Assembly (NCBI GenBank): GCA_902799705.1
Contig: CADCBP010000002.1
Location: forward strand, 92,181-156,180
Direction: 5' to 3'
Source of the DNA: an uncultured Bacteroidales bacterium
GTDB lineage: Bacteria; Bacteroidota; Bacteroidia; Bacteroidales; Paludibacteraceae
Length of the DNA: 64,000 nucleotides
Made by a program: the position numbers and the translations under genes. Numbering within the stretch: position 1 is the first letter of the stretch; the number at the start of each line of letters is the position of its first letter. Shown here one piece after another: positions 45,040-54,094 of the stretch. The notes beneath the pieces were generated by a model. The model had not been told where the DNA came from. It ran no database searches and saw only the letters and a program-made list of their open reading frames with translations.

Positions 45040-45285
45040 TTACGGCACCGGGTCATAGCCGCTTCCACCCCAGGGATGGCAGCGCAGAATACGCTTGACG
45101 CCTAACCAACCTCCCTTGAAGATTCCGTATTTCAGCACGGCCTCTACCATATATTGACTGCATGTAGGTGTGTAGCGGCAGGAAGGCGGAGTAAGCGGAG
45201 AGATGAATATCCGGTAGAAATATACCGGAAGGAGGAAGGCTTTCCGCACGATTATTTTCCACTTATTTTCTTCAGCGCTTTGCAT
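45040..45285 (-). CDS. yidD: YidD membrane-insertion factor
   Basis: 81 residues. The hallmark Cys-rich core [16 protein letters not shown] and [17 protein letters not shown] is complete. Its start overlaps the end of rnpA by 34 bp, the usual rnpA-yidD arrangement. It sits at the inner membrane and helps insertion by YidC. Confidence 0.95.
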   Translation of the reverse strand: MQSAEENKWKIIVRKAFLLPVYFYRIFISPLTPPSCRYTPTCSQYMVEAVLKYGIFKGGWLGVKRILRCHPWGGSGYDPVP

Positions 45286-45593
45286 ACAGCTTTTTCGATC
45301 ACGATGTAGGGTTGTTCTTCCTTGTCCAGATAATTGAATGCTATGGTATAGTGTGCGTCTCCTAACAGGTCTTGGTGCAATCGGTACGCCTCGCGCATGA
45401 GCCGTCTCAGGTGGTTACGTTGCACGGCGTGCTTGAAGAGCGACTTAGGTGCCCATACCAGTATTTTTGTCTCTTCTTCCGTCGGAGTCCATGACACGCG
45501 CAAAGGCCACGCTACAAAGCGCTTGCTCTCGCGAAAGAACTGCTCTATACGCATCTTTCCGCATAACTTGTTCTGTTTAGGGAAGCGATACAC
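45252..45593 (-). CDS. rnpA: RnpA, ribonuclease P protein subunit
   Basis: 113 residues. The RNR-like motif appears as [16 protein letters not shown], with [17 protein letters not shown] at the N-terminus. It binds the M1-type RNA and helps process pre-tRNA 5' ends. The RNA subunit gene is not in the window. Confidence 0.95.
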   Translation of the reverse strand: MYRFPKQNKLCGKMRIEQFFRESKRFVAWPLRVSWTPTEEETKILVWAPKSLFKHAVQRNHLRRLMREAYRLHQDLLGDAHYTIAFNYLDKEEQPYIVIEKAVCKALKKISGK

Positions 45594-45599
45594 AGGTGC

Positions 45600-46346
45600 T
45601 TATTGATGGTTCTCCAAGTAATCCGCGATAGCCATGGGAAGCGAGGGGAAAGTCTTACCTTGGCCGGCTTCGATATCTACGCGGAATCCTTCGTCCTGCA
45701 AGGCCCGGATCGTTCCTTCGCCAAAGGCGGCGAGCAAGGTGTCGCCTTGTTGCCACTCGGGGAAGTTCTCCTTGAGGGCTTTTGCGCCGGCGGGTGTAAA
45801 CAATGCAATCATGTCATAGTCGAAGGGCTTCTCTGCCGGCCATGGAGTGGTGACGGTGCGGTACATGATTGCCGGAGTCACTTCTATACCATTCTCCGCA
45901 AACATGTTGATCTGATCCTGTGTGTGGATATCCGATACAACCATCATATATTTCTCGTTGGGCCGACGGTGCATGGCTGGTAACAGGTCCTCGAATTTAT
46001 TTCCGGTCTCAGGGAAGAAAACCTTGCGCTTGCGGTACTGAATGTATTTCTGCAGGTACAAGCCTACCTGCTCGGAATTACAGTAGTAATGCATTGTATC
46101 CGGCACATTCAGGCGCAACTCCTCGCATAGACGGAAATAATGCTCGATACCCAAACGGGAGTTCAGGATTACGGCCGTGTAATCAAGCGGATTGATACGC
46201 TGCTGACGGAATTCACGCGCTTCAAGGCCTTCAATATGGATGAATTGGTAGAAATCACATTGAACGCCAAATTGGTCTTCCAAACGGGTGTACGGATTGT
46301 GCTCCGTTGCCGGACGGGGTTGCGAAAATAGAATCTTTTGTATCAT
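45600..46346 (-). CDS. hemD: Uroporphyrinogen-III synthase
   Basis: 248 residues, normal length. HemD is poorly conserved; recognisable here are MIQKILFSQPRP at the start, DYTAVILNSRLGIEHYFRLC, MIALFTPAGAKAL and FGEGTIRALQDEG. It closes hydroxymethylbilane to uroporphyrinogen III in haem and corrin biosynthesis. It overlaps the DUF4271 gene by 4 bp, a standard Bacteroidetes neighbourhood that supports the call. Confidence 0.85.
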   Translation of the reverse strand: MIQKILFSQPRPATEHNPYTRLEDQFGVQCDFYQFIHIEGLEAREFRQQRINPLDYTAVILNSRLGIEHYFRLCEELRLNVPDTMHYYCNSEQVGLYLQKYIQYRKRKVFFPETGNKFEDLLPAMHRRPNEKYMMVVSDIHTQDQINMFAENGIEVTPAIMYRTVTTPWPAEKPFDYDMIALFTPAGAKALKENFPEWQQGDTLLAAFGEGTIRALQDEGFRVDIEAGQGKTFPSLPMAIADYLENHQ

Positions 46347-46996
46347 AGACAGTTAATCGTTTGCGAAGATAGGTAGAGTAACAAACCCAAGGGCAGGAAC
46401 TCCAAGGTACAGATATAGAGTATAAAATACAGGACGGCCTGCGGAGAGTTGACAAAATGCCGCGAGGCGCGATAAATCCATAGTATAAAGAAGATGATGA
46501 TCGTTGCGCCCAACACCCAACGGCTCGCTACAACGTTTCCGAACCGTAGCAGCACCAATACACATGGATAGAGGATGCAGGAGGTAATGGTGAGGATATT
46601 GGCATAATGCTCATAAGCCGGCGAAAAACGTCGGGAGAGCATGAAGGTATAGTCTGCCAGTTCGTCACCGGCCATCTTCACAAGAGCCGTGACGAAGGTG
46701 ATGCCGCATAAAATAGCGAAGATACCGAAAGAAAAGTGTCCGCCGGAATAGAAACTCAGGTATATCGCGATGGCAAGCGTGCCGATACGGAAGATGGTGA
46801 TCAGGAACTGGCTTATGAAGTTAGTAGGCGCATCTTTGTACACACGCTCTGTACGAACGCGCAGGGAAGCACCTGCCTGACTGATCACACCCGGTTGCAT
46901 CATTTCGCTGATGACGGCGCATAGCATAAGGAACAGCATTGTCCATCCGCACCATGCCGCATTCAACGGAGTGAATATGTGCGCTACGCCTTCCAT
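46343..46996 (-). CDS. DUF4271 integral membrane protein
   Basis: 217 residues with about six hydrophobic helices (WTMLFLMLCAVI, FLITIFRIGTLAIAIYLSF, FGIFAILCGITFVTALV, ILTITSCILYPCVLVLL, VLGATIIIFFILWI, AVLYFILYICTLEFLPLGLL). The family is found beside hemD in Bacteroidetes; its role is unknown. It overlaps hemD by 4 bp and the U32 gene by 13 bp, so the three are translated from one message. Confidence 0.85.
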   Translation of the reverse strand: MEGVAHIFTPLNAAWCGWTMLFLMLCAVISEMMQPGVISQAGASLRVRTERVYKDAPTNFISQFLITIFRIGTLAIAIYLSFYSGGHFSFGIFAILCGITFVTALVKMAGDELADYTFMLSRRFSPAYEHYANILTITSCILYPCVLVLLRFGNVVASRWVLGATIIIFFILWIYRASRHFVNSPQAVLYFILYICTLEFLPLGLLLYLSSQTINCL

Positions 46997-48249
46997 AGAT
47001 AGAGTTTGTCTCCTCGATGAATCAGTTTATCGGTTTTGAGGGAGAAGTACTCCCCTTTCTTAATGTGTTTGGTAGGCTTGCCCTCCGCGTCACGCATCCC
47101 TTCCGCGCGGCACTCATACACACCGGTGGTCTCACCCGTAACCAGCAAATCAGCGCCTTCTTCTATCGCCTCGACAGCTTCCACCAGAAACTCCGCCACA
47201 CTCAACTGCTTGAAGAAATTGGTGCATTTAGCTGCGTATATCTTTGTGCGGGTCGCTTTATTGCCGTAAGTATGGGTCCACTCGCCAAGACGTTGCCCCT
47301 GATAATAACCATCCCAGAAACCGCGGTTAAAGACCTTGCTAAGGCGTTCGTTCCAGTCGGCTATCTTCGGTTCAATGACGGCATCGTTGTTGTACTCGCC
47401 GCGTTGCCATGCTTCCACCGCTTCACGGTAACAGCGCACAACGGTATCGACATATTCGGCTCCGCGCGCACGGCCTTCAATCTTCAGCACCCGCACACCG
47501 GCATCCAGCATCTTGTTGAGGAAGTGGATGGTCTTTAGGTCCTTGGGCGACATGATATATTGGTTGTCAATGTCCAACTCAAGATCAGAAGACTTGTCTT
47601 TGACGGTGTATCCGCGCCGGCATACTTGCACGCACGCGCCGCGGTTGGCACTGAGACCGTAGTTATTCAGGCTCAGGTAACATTTGCCGCTCACGGCCAT
47701 GCAGAGCGCGCCGTGGCAGAACATCTCGATGCGTATCGGTTGACCGTTGCGGCCGCATATATGTTGTTCACTGATGTCATGATAGATGGATGCCACCTGC
47801 TCCATGTTCAACTCGCGGGCTAACACGACCACGTCGGCGAACTGCGCATAGAATTTCAGCGCCTCGGTGTTGGCGATATTCAGTTGGGTGGACAGATGCA
47901 CTTCCTGCCCGATGCTGTTGGCGTACTGCATCACGGCGATGTCGCTGGCGATGATTGCATCGACTCCTACGGTGTGCGCATGATCCACAATCTGGCGCAT
48001 CAACGGCAGGTCTTCGGGATACATCACGGTGTTCACCGTCAGGTAGGTTTTTACCCCTGCCTCGCGACAACGCGCCACGATAGTGCTCATGTCTTCCGTT
48101 GTGAAGTTGACAGAACTGCGGGCACGCATGTTCAGGTGCTCGATACCGAAATAGACACTCGTAGCACCGGCCTCTATCGCTGCGGCCAAACTCTCCCAGC
48201 ATCCTACAGGAGCCATGATTTCAATATCTGAGTGGTCAGTTTTCAGCAT
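46984..48249 (-). CDS. U32 family peptidase-like protein (TrhP/YegQ type)
   Basis: 421 residues. The family signature is visible: [19 protein letters not shown]-like start, [11 protein letters not shown], and the Cys cluster [16 protein letters not shown], then [12 protein letters not shown]32 members such as TrhP and RlhA hydroxylate RNA bases (ho5U34 in tRNA), and the proposed peptidase activity is doubtful. Its start overlaps asd by 7 bp, and the junction is built of heptamers (48230-48265), so MLKTDHSD is array-encoded. Confidence 0.85.
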   Translation of the reverse strand: MLKTDHSDIEIMAPVGCWESLAAAIEAGATSVYFGIEHLNMRARSSVNFTTEDMSTIVARCREAGVKTYLTVNTVMYPEDLPLMRQIVDHAHTVGVDAIIASDIAVMQYANSIGQEVHLSTQLNIANTEALKFYAQFADVVVLARELNMEQVASIYHDISEQHICGRNGQPIRIEMFCHGALCMAVSGKCYLSLNNYGLSANRGACVQVCRRGYTVKDKSSDLELDIDNQYIMSPKDLKTIHFLNKMLDAGVRVLKIEGRARGAEYVDTVVRCYREAVEAWQRGEYNNDAVIEPKIADWNERLSKVFNRGFWDGYYQGQRLGEWTHTYGNKATRTKIYAAKCTNFFKQLSVAEFLVEAVEAIEEGADLLVTGETTGVYECRAEGMRDAEGKPTKHIKKGEYFSLKTDKLIHRGDKLYLWKA

Positions 48250-48265
48250 TCGGTATTCAGTAGAT
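48230..48265 (-). repeat. 7-bp array across the asd-U32 junction
   Basis: On the minus strand ACTGAAT, ACCGAAT, GCTGAAA, ACTGACC, ACTCAGA run in series. They encode both the last residues of Asd (NTEC) and the first of the U32 protein. Confidence 0.7.
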
Positions 48266-49247
48266 ATTCTGCTATTTGCACGGCATTGAGCGCTGCCCCT
48301 TTGCGAATCTGGTCACTTACGCACCAGAAACTCAGTCCGTTCTCATTCGTGAGATCTTTGCGGATACGTCCTACAAACACCTCGTCTTTGCCGCTGAGGA
48401 ACAGCGGCATAGGGTATATCTTTTTCTCCGGTTCGTCCATCAACACACATCCTTTCGCGTTGGCAAAAGCTTCTTTGGCTTCTGCTACGCTGATGGGTCG
48501 CTTCGTCTCCACCCAGATACTCTCACTATGCGCGCGCAGAGAAGGCACACGTACGCAGGTGGCACTCACCTTCACGTCCGAATGCATGATCTTACGCGTC
48601 TCGTTATACATCTTCATCTCCTCTTTGGTGTAGCCGTTGTCGGTGAACACATCAATGTGCGGGATGAGGTTGTATGCCAACTGGTATGCGAATTTCTCCA
48701 CGGTGGGTTGTTCGCCGTTCAGCACCTGGCGATATTGGTTCTCCAACTCTTTCATTGCCTGTGCACCGGCTCCCGATGCCGCCTGATAGGTGGAGACGTG
48801 AACGCGCGTAATGTGACTAAGCGCTTCTATCGCCTGCAGTGCCACGACCATCTGTATCGTTGTGCAGTTGGGATTGGCGATGATGTTTCGCGGGCGGTTG
48901 AGCGCATCGGATGCATTCACTTCGGGAACAACCAACGGTACATCCTCATCCATGCGGAAGGCGGATGAGTTATCTATCATGATGGCGCCGTAACGGGTGA
49001 TATCTTCCGCGTACGAGCGTGACACGCCCGCGCCCGCGGAAGTAAAAGCAATATCGACGCCTTTGAAAGCGTTGTCGTGTTGCAAAAGGCGAACCGTATG
49101 TTCTTTGCCTTTGAATAGGTATGTCTTGCCGGCACTTCGTTCCGACCCGAATAAGCGGAGTTCGGAGACGGGGAATTGCCGCTGTTCAAGAACAGCGAGC
49201 AACTCCTGTCCGACGGCGCCTGAAGCGCCTACGATTGCAATGACCAT
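48243..49247 (-). CDS. asd: Aspartate-semialdehyde dehydrogenase
   Basis: 334 residues. NADP-binding [11 protein letters not shown] is at 7-17, catalytic Cys128 in [13 protein letters not shown], and the substrate-binding [10 protein letters not shown] block near 244-253. It reduces aspartyl phosphate for Lys, Met, Thr and diaminopimelate synthesis. The gene follows the winged-helix gene by 2 bp. The last residues (LLNTEC) are encoded by a word array. Confidence 0.95.
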   Translation of the reverse strand: MVIAIVGASGAVGQELLAVLEQRQFPVSELRLFGSERSAGKTYLFKGKEHTVRLLQHDNAFKGVDIAFTSAGAGVSRSYAEDITRYGAIMIDNSSAFRMDEDVPLVVPEVNASDALNRPRNIIANPNCTTIQMVVALQAIEALSHITRVHVSTYQAASGAGAQAMKELENQYRQVLNGEQPTVEKFAYQLAYNLIPHIDVFTDNGYTKEEMKMYNETRKIMHSDVKVSATCVRVPSLRAHSESIWVETKRPISVAEAKEAFANAKGCVLMDEPEKKIYPMPLFLSGKDEVFVGRIRKDLTNENGLSFWCVSDQIRKGAALNAVQIAEYLLNTEC

Positions 49248-49249
49248 AA

Positions 49250-49444
49250 TTAAGCTAATGCAATGATTGTGTCGGCCTCTGTCTCGGTGAAGGATATTTT
49301 ACCTTCGCGAGCGAGCCAACCAAGTGCCAAGAAAAGCTCCTCATTCTTCAGCTTGGTAGCTTTCTTGAGAGCTTTCAAACCCTGAGCACCATTCTGCAGG
49401 GCACCCCATACGAGGCCTGCATTCTCGCCAATTTTCGTAATCAT
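49250..49444 (-). CDS. Winged helix-turn-helix small protein (DUF2582-like)
   Basis: 64 residues: [20 protein letters not shown], then [28 protein letters not shown]. This matches the small winged-helix family common in Bacteroidetes, of unknown function. It lies 2 bp before asd and is probably part of the same transcript. Confidence 0.85.
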   Translation of the reverse strand: MITKIGENAGLVWGALQNGAQGLKALKKATKLKNEELFLALGWLAREGKISFTETEADTIIALA

Positions 49445-49499
49445 AATACCTTATTTTTTTGTGACTAATACAGGGACTTTTTAGGGAGCCCCCATTCCC

Positions 49500-49520
49500 T
49501 TATTCTCTAAACTCTAAACA
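49500..49520 (-). repeat. 7-bp array (TTTAGAG) behind fabF
   Basis: Heptamers CTCTAAA (plus-strand reading), related to the array at 53846-53866, lie directly after the fabF stop. Confidence 0.6.
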
Positions 49521-49521
49521 T

Positions 49522-50781
49522 TCACTCATCCCATTTCTTGAATACGAGGCAGGCGTTGTGGCCTCCGAAACCGAAGGTGTTGCTCAACGCATATTTGATA
49601 TCGCGTTTCTGCGCCTTGTCGAAGGTGAAGTTAATGCGGTAGTCGATGTTCTCGTCGAGATCTTCCGGGTCATGGTTGATGGTGGGGGGGATGATACCGT
49701 CTTTGAGTGCCATCACGCATGCGATTGCTTCCACGGCACCGGTAGCGCCTATCAGATGACCGGTCATCGATTTGGTGGAATCCAGATTCATGTCATAGAC
49801 ATGTTCGCCGAACACGCGCTGGATAGCTTTCACTTCCGTCACATCGCCAAGCGGGGTGGAAGTGCCGTGTGTGTTGATGAAATCCACTTGCTCGGGTTGC
49901 AACCCCGCATCGCGGAGCGCCAGACGCATCACGCGTTCCGCACCTTTCCCTTCGGGGTCGGGTGCCGTCATGTGGTAGGCATCTGAAGTCATTCCCTCGC
50001 CGATGATCTCTGCGTATATCTTTGCGCCGCGCGCTTTGGCGTGCTCGTAGTCCTCGAGAATGAGACAAGCTGCTCCTTCGCCCAGAACGAACCCGTCGCG
50101 CGATTTCGAGAAGGGGCGGCTGGCAGTCTCCGGACTCTCGTTACGCGTAGAGAGGGCATGCAGCGAGTTGAAGCCGCCGATGCCGGTATATGTCACATCT
50201 GCGTCGGCTCCGCCCGTCAGCAGTACGTCCGCATGACCCAGACGAATCTGGTCGAAAGCGGTTCCAACGGCGTGTGATGAAGAAGAACAAGCGGTGGAAA
50301 CAGAGAAACTCGGGCCACCGAGACCGAAACGGATGGATATATGTCCGGCTGCGATGCTCGGAATAGCCTTCGGAATCATGAAGGGGTTGAAACGCGGTAC
50401 ACCGTCGCCTTTGGCGAAATCGATTATCTCTTCTTCGGTGGACTGCAAACCTCCCATGCCGCTTCCCCATATCACACCCACGCGGCTGCGGTCCTCTTTC
50501 TCGAGATCCAAACCGCTGTCACGCAGTGCTTCATCGGCCACGTACACGGAGAATTGCGAGTAGCGGTCCATCTTACGTGCCTCTTTGCGGTCCATTACTG
50601 TGGTGGGGTCAAAATCCTTGACTTCACCCGCAAAATGCGTCTTGAAAAGACTCGCATCGAAGGCGGTGATCAGGCCGATACCATTCTTACCTGCCACTAA
50701 GGCTTTCCATGTCTCCGGAGCGGAATTGCCAACAGGTGTAACCGCACCGAGACCCGTTATTACTACGCGTCGTAATTGCAT
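49522..50781 (-). CDS. fabF: FabF, 3-oxoacyl-ACP synthase II
   Basis: 419 residues. The catalytic triad is Cys165 (STACSSSSH), His305 (NTHGTSTPLGD) and His342 (MTGHLIGATG). It elongates fatty acyl-ACP in fatty-acid synthesis. It is encoded 79 bp downstream of acpP, the usual order. Confidence 0.98.
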   Translation of the reverse strand: MQLRRVVITGLGAVTPVGNSAPETWKALVAGKNGIGLITAFDASLFKTHFAGEVKDFDPTTVMDRKEARKMDRYSQFSVYVADEALRDSGLDLEKEDRSRVGVIWGSGMGGLQSTEEEIIDFAKGDGVPRFNPFMIPKAIPSIAAGHISIRFGLGGPSFSVSTACSSSSHAVGTAFDQIRLGHADVLLTGGADADVTYTGIGGFNSLHALSTRNESPETASRPFSKSRDGFVLGEGAACLILEDYEHAKARGAKIYAEIIGEGMTSDAYHMTAPDPEGKGAERVMRLALRDAGLQPEQVDFINTHGTSTPLGDVTEVKAIQRVFGEHVYDMNLDSTKSMTGHLIGATGAVEAIACVMALKDGIIPPTINHDPEDLDENIDYRINFTFDKAQKRDIKYALSNTFGFGGHNACLVFKKWDE

Positions 50782-50860
50782 CTGAATAGGGTTGTATTAT
50801 ATAAAAGCATACGAGTTTACAGTATTAGCCGTAAACTCGCAAACTCAAGTGAAGAGGAAT

Positions 50861-51103
50861 TTATTTTCCGTTGATTTTCTCTTCCACATAAGCGATTGCG
50901 TCGCCTACGGTACCGATCTTCTGAGTGTCCTCGTCAGGAATAGAGATTCCGAACTCTTTCTCAAACTCCATGATCATCTCTACGGTATCCAGAGAATCTG
51001 CGCCCAGGTCTGTTTGGAAATTTGCTTCGTTAGTCACCTGAGACTCTTCTACGCCAAGCTTATCAACGATGATTGCTTTTACTTTTGCGTCAATTTCTGC
51101 CAT
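50861..51103 (-). CDS. acpP: AcpP, housekeeping acyl carrier protein
   Basis: 80 residues, acidic, with the attachment motif [16 protein letters not shown] and Ser37 as the phosphopantetheine site. It is the first gene of the acpP-fabF unit behind the promoter at 51144-51175. Confidence 0.98.
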   Translation of the reverse strand: MAEIDAKVKAIIVDKLGVEESQVTNEANFQTDLGADSLDTVEMIMEFEKEFGISIPDEDTQKIGTVGDAIAYVEEKINGK

Positions 51104-51143
51104 AATATTGAATCGATTAAGTTAATATTTTTCAAATGTGGGT

Positions 51144-51175
51144 GCAAAGGTACTGCTTTTTTTTGAAATGTGCAA
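51144..51175 (-). promoter_or_regulatory. Promoter of acpP-fabF
   Basis: On the minus strand TTG (51173-51175), 20 bp, TACCTTTGC (51144-51152). Confidence 0.75.
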
Positions 51176-51186
51176 ATTTTTTTGCG

Positions 51187-52017
51187 TTATTTTATGTTTT
51201 TGTCATTTAAATGTAGCACAATCTTGCCTAAAAACTCTCCGCTTTTCGCCATTTGGCATACAGGAATACTGTCTCCGTCCAAATTGGCAACCCGTAAATT
51301 ATCATATAATTTATGGGTGTGTCCTCCAATCACTACGTCAATGCCCCGGGTGTGTGAAACGAGGGCGGTGTCGCATACATCTTCCGGTGCTTTTCCGAAG
51401 GTTCCGAGGTGGCTGAGACATACAATAATGTCGCATTTTTCCGCCCGCAGCAAATCCGCCTGTTCTTGAGCCACAGTGTAGGGCGCAAGATAGCGTGCCG
51501 GAAGGAAGTTCTTGTCGGAAATCAGGCCTTTCGGGTCGCATCCCAGGCCGAAGATACCGATCTTCAGTCCGCCTTTACGCACCGTTGTGTTCGCTTGCAC
51601 GATGCCTTCCAATGGGGTGCCTGTGAAGTCGTAATTGGCACAAACAACAGGAAATTGTGCCGTCTTGAGGACGGCTGCGAGCGTGTCGAGACCGTTATCG
51701 AACTCATGGTTGCCGAGTGTGACGGCATCGTATCCCATACGGTTCAGTGCGGCGATCTCCACGCGGCCGTGGAAGAAATTGAAATAGGGTGTGCCTTGAC
51801 AGAAGTCACCGGCATCGACTAAAAGCAGGTGTTTGTCCAATGCCCGTTCCTGCCGGATCAGTCCCATGCGGCGGGCATAGCCTGCACGACCGTTGGACTT
51901 TGGTTCTACCTGGGAATGGGTGTCATTCGTGTGAAGAATGGTCAGATGGTCTTGCGGCGTGCAAGACAGCAGAAGGAAAAAAGGACAAAGTACAATGTAC
52001 AAAGAAATTCGTTTCAT
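51187..52017 (-). CDS. Lipoprotein 5'-nucleotidase-type metallophosphoesterase
   Basis: 276 residues. Lipoprotein signal (LCPFFLLLSC, lipid Cys near 19). Metal-binding motifs of the calcineurin/UshA family: LHTNDTHSQ, DAGDFCQGTP, LGNHEFDNG, CLSHLG and GGHTHK. Only the catalytic domain is present; the usual C-terminal 5'-nucleotidase substrate domain is absent from this gene and not encoded next to it. It should act in the periplasm or at the outer membrane on nucleotides or related phosphoesters. The gene ends 84 bp from the acpP start and lies 13 bp behind mutL. Confidence 0.85.
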   Translation of the reverse strand: MKRISLYIVLCPFFLLLSCTPQDHLTILHTNDTHSQVEPKSNGRAGYARRMGLIRQERALDKHLLLVDAGDFCQGTPYFNFFHGRVEIAALNRMGYDAVTLGNHEFDNGLDTLAAVLKTAQFPVVCANYDFTGTPLEGIVQANTTVRKGGLKIGIFGLGCDPKGLISDKNFLPARYLAPYTVAQEQADLLRAEKCDIIVCLSHLGTFGKAPEDVCDTALVSHTRGIDVVIGGHTHKLYDNLRVANLDGDSIPVCQMAKSGEFLGKIVLHLNDKNIK

Positions 52018-52030
52018 GGTATGTCGAATC

Positions 52031-53839
52031 TTAAAATCTCTTCTCTATCTCCTCGTCCGTGACGAGTGAGACAATGATTTTGCCGTCGGTTGTACGACGG
52101 AAGTCAGGCAGCGCCGTCAGGCGTTTGAGAAGGTCGCGCATTTCGCTGTCCGTCAGTGTCTTACCGCTTGGGATGGCGGAATGTTCTGCTAAAGAAGCAG
52201 CGATCTGTCTGCGCCATTCCTCCTGTGTGTCGGCACCGCGGCTGCGCACTTGATGAATGATATCCTGAAGAACCGGTATGGGGGACTGGCCTGCCGTTTG
52301 CGCCGGAACACCTTGGATGCTATAACTGTCGGGACTGAGTTGCTCCAGGTCAAAACCGATGGATTGCAAGTCCGGAAGAATCTGTGCGATCAATACCATC
52401 TCGTCCGGCTGGAGGGGGAGTACTTCGGGGAAGAGCAGTTGTTGCATAGTGCCTTTCGCGTGCGCGAGTTGTTCTATAAACTGCGCGTATAGCACGGCTG
52501 CGTGCGCGCGATGGGGATGAATGAGTAGCACCCCCTCCGTTGTGGACATAAACAGGTATCGCCCGTGTTGCCACAGCGGTGCCTGCTCCGTGTCCGGAAT
52601 CATCAATCCATCATCAGGCAGCAAAGTTGCATTATTGAGTCCGCCCTGCGGACGCTCGTTTCTCATTCCCTCGTACAGCGTTTCCCATCCCTGCACCGGT
52701 TGCTTGTCCGGATAGATCGCACCACGTGTTCGGAAGGGGTTGTATTGCGGATCAACGCTCACCCTCGGCCGGTCAACAGGACGGTTCGTGGGTAGCGGGA
52801 TGTCGATATTGCCGGAGGTGTCGAAATCGATTTGCGGGGCGAGGGTGAACTTGCCAAGAGCCTCACGGACGGACGCCATGAGTATCTGGAAGACAGCCTG
52901 CTCGTCCGCGAATTTGATCTCCGTCTTTGTCGGGTGGATATTGACGTCGATGGCTTCGGGGGCGATATCGAAATAGATGAAGAAAGAGGGTTGGTAGTCG
53001 GCTGTCAGCATGCCGGAATAGGCGGTCTGAACGGCTTTCAGGAAATAAGGATGGCGCATGTAGCGGCCGTTGACGAAGAAGAACTGCTCCGCTTTGCGTG
53101 TCGCTGACTCTGGCTTGATGACAAAGCCGCGGATGGAGACCAACTCCGTCTCGGTGTTGATGTCCACGAAGTTGGAGGTGAACACATTCCGTTTGGGATT
53201 TCCGAAGACAGCCTCAATGCGTTGTTTCTCTGTGCCTGTCGGCAGTTCAAGGAGAATCTCGTCGTTATGCACGAAGGTGAACGACACTTTCGGATAAACC
53301 AGTACGATGTGGTAGAACTCCGTCATTAGGTTGCGCAGTTCCGTCTGGTCGGACTTGAGGAACTTGCGTCGGACGGGAACGTTAAAGAAGAGGTTGCTTA
53401 CCTTGATGTTCGTGCCCACGGGGCAGGAGCATACCTCCTGTCGTACGACGTCCGAACCGTGTATCTCGATGAGTGTGCCGGTTTCGTCTTCGGCGCGTCG
53501 CGTTGTCATCTCCACTTGCGCCACGGCACATATACTCGCCAATGCTTCGCCGCGGAAACCCATCGTACGCAGACTGAAGAGATCCTGCGCCTCGCGTATC
53601 TTGCTGGTCGCATGGCGTTCGAAAGCCAGACGGGCATCCATCTCGCTCATGCCGATACCGTTGTCAATCACCTGCAGCAGAGTCCGGCCGGCGTCACGGA
53701 CAATCACCTGAATGCGGTCAGCGCCCGCGTCCAGGCTGTTCTCCACCAGCTCCTTCAGACACGACGAAGGGCGTTGGATGACCTCGCCCGCCGCGATCTG
53801 GTTGGCTACGCTATCCGGTAACAGATGAATGATATCCAC
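52031..53839 (-). CDS. mutL: MutL mismatch-repair ATPase
   Basis: 602 residues. The N-terminal GHKL ATPase motifs are ELVENSLDAGA (Glu33), IDNGIGM and MGFRGEALASI. The C-terminal dimerisation domain has, in place of the DQHAxxER-type metal motif of endonuclease MutLs, the block IHPHRAHAAVLYAQF, so the aspartate is His. MutL links MutS to downstream nicking or excision. The C-terminal half is less conserved. It is encoded by the middle gene of a lipoprotein-mutL-phosphoesterase run. Confidence 0.93.
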   Translation of the reverse strand: MDIIHLLPDSVANQIAAGEVIQRPSSCLKELVENSLDAGADRIQVIVRDAGRTLLQVIDNGIGMSEMDARLAFERHATSKIREAQDLFSLRTMGFRGEALASICAVAQVEMTTRRAEDETGTLIEIHGSDVVRQEVCSCPVGTNIKVSNLFFNVPVRRKFLKSDQTELRNLMTEFYHIVLVYPKVSFTFVHNDEILLELPTGTEKQRIEAVFGNPKRNVFTSNFVDINTETELVSIRGFVIKPESATRKAEQFFFVNGRYMRHPYFLKAVQTAYSGMLTADYQPSFFIYFDIAPEAIDVNIHPTKTEIKFADEQAVFQILMASVREALGKFTLAPQIDFDTSGNIDIPLPTNRPVDRPRVSVDPQYNPFRTRGAIYPDKQPVQGWETLYEGMRNERPQGGLNNATLLPDDGLMIPDTEQAPLWQHGRYLFMSTTEGVLLIHPHRAHAAVLYAQFIEQLAHAKGTMQQLLFPEVLPLQPDEMVLIAQILPDLQSIGFDLEQLSPDSYSIQGVPAQTAGQSPIPVLQDIIHQVRSRGADTQEEWRRQIAASLAEHSAIPSGKTLTDSEMRDLLKRLTALPDFRRTTDGKIIVSLVTDEEIEKRF

Positions 53840-53845
53840 GATTGT

Positions 53846-53866
53846 AAAGTTTAGAGTTTAGAGGAG
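53846..53866 (-). repeat. 7-bp array (CTCTAAA) before mutL
   Basis: On the minus strand CTCTAAA, CTCTAAA, CTTTACA fill the 18-bp gap between the 78-residue gene and mutL. Confidence 0.6.
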
Positions 53867-54094
53867 TACGTAGAAAACTACGATGAGTAGTCCGAGCAAG
53901 ACGAGCCAGAAGGCCAGTCGCGATTGTTTCTTCTTCCGCAACTCGGTCATGTTCTTCTCGTGTTCTTCACGAAAAGCCCCGCGATGAAGACGCGCAAGTT
54001 TTCTATCCTTGCGCGCCTCCTTTTCCTCGTCGTAGTAAATGGGGCGATAGTCCCACTCACGGGGTTTTTGTACTTTTGGGAAAAGTACGGACAT
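53858..54094 (-). CDS. Small membrane protein beside mutL
   Basis: 78 residues. A charged, Arg/Lys/Glu-rich N-terminal part (YYDEEKEARKDRKLARLHRG) is followed by one C-terminal helix (LAFWLVLLGLLIVVFYVLL). Proteins of this kind are found next to mutL in Bacteroidetes, with unknown function. Its start overlaps the upstream stop by 1 bp (TAATG). Confidence 0.75.
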   Translation of the reverse strand: MSVLFPKVQKPREWDYRPIYYDEEKEARKDRKLARLHRGAFREEHEKNMTELRKKKQSRLAFWLVLLGLLIVVFYVLL

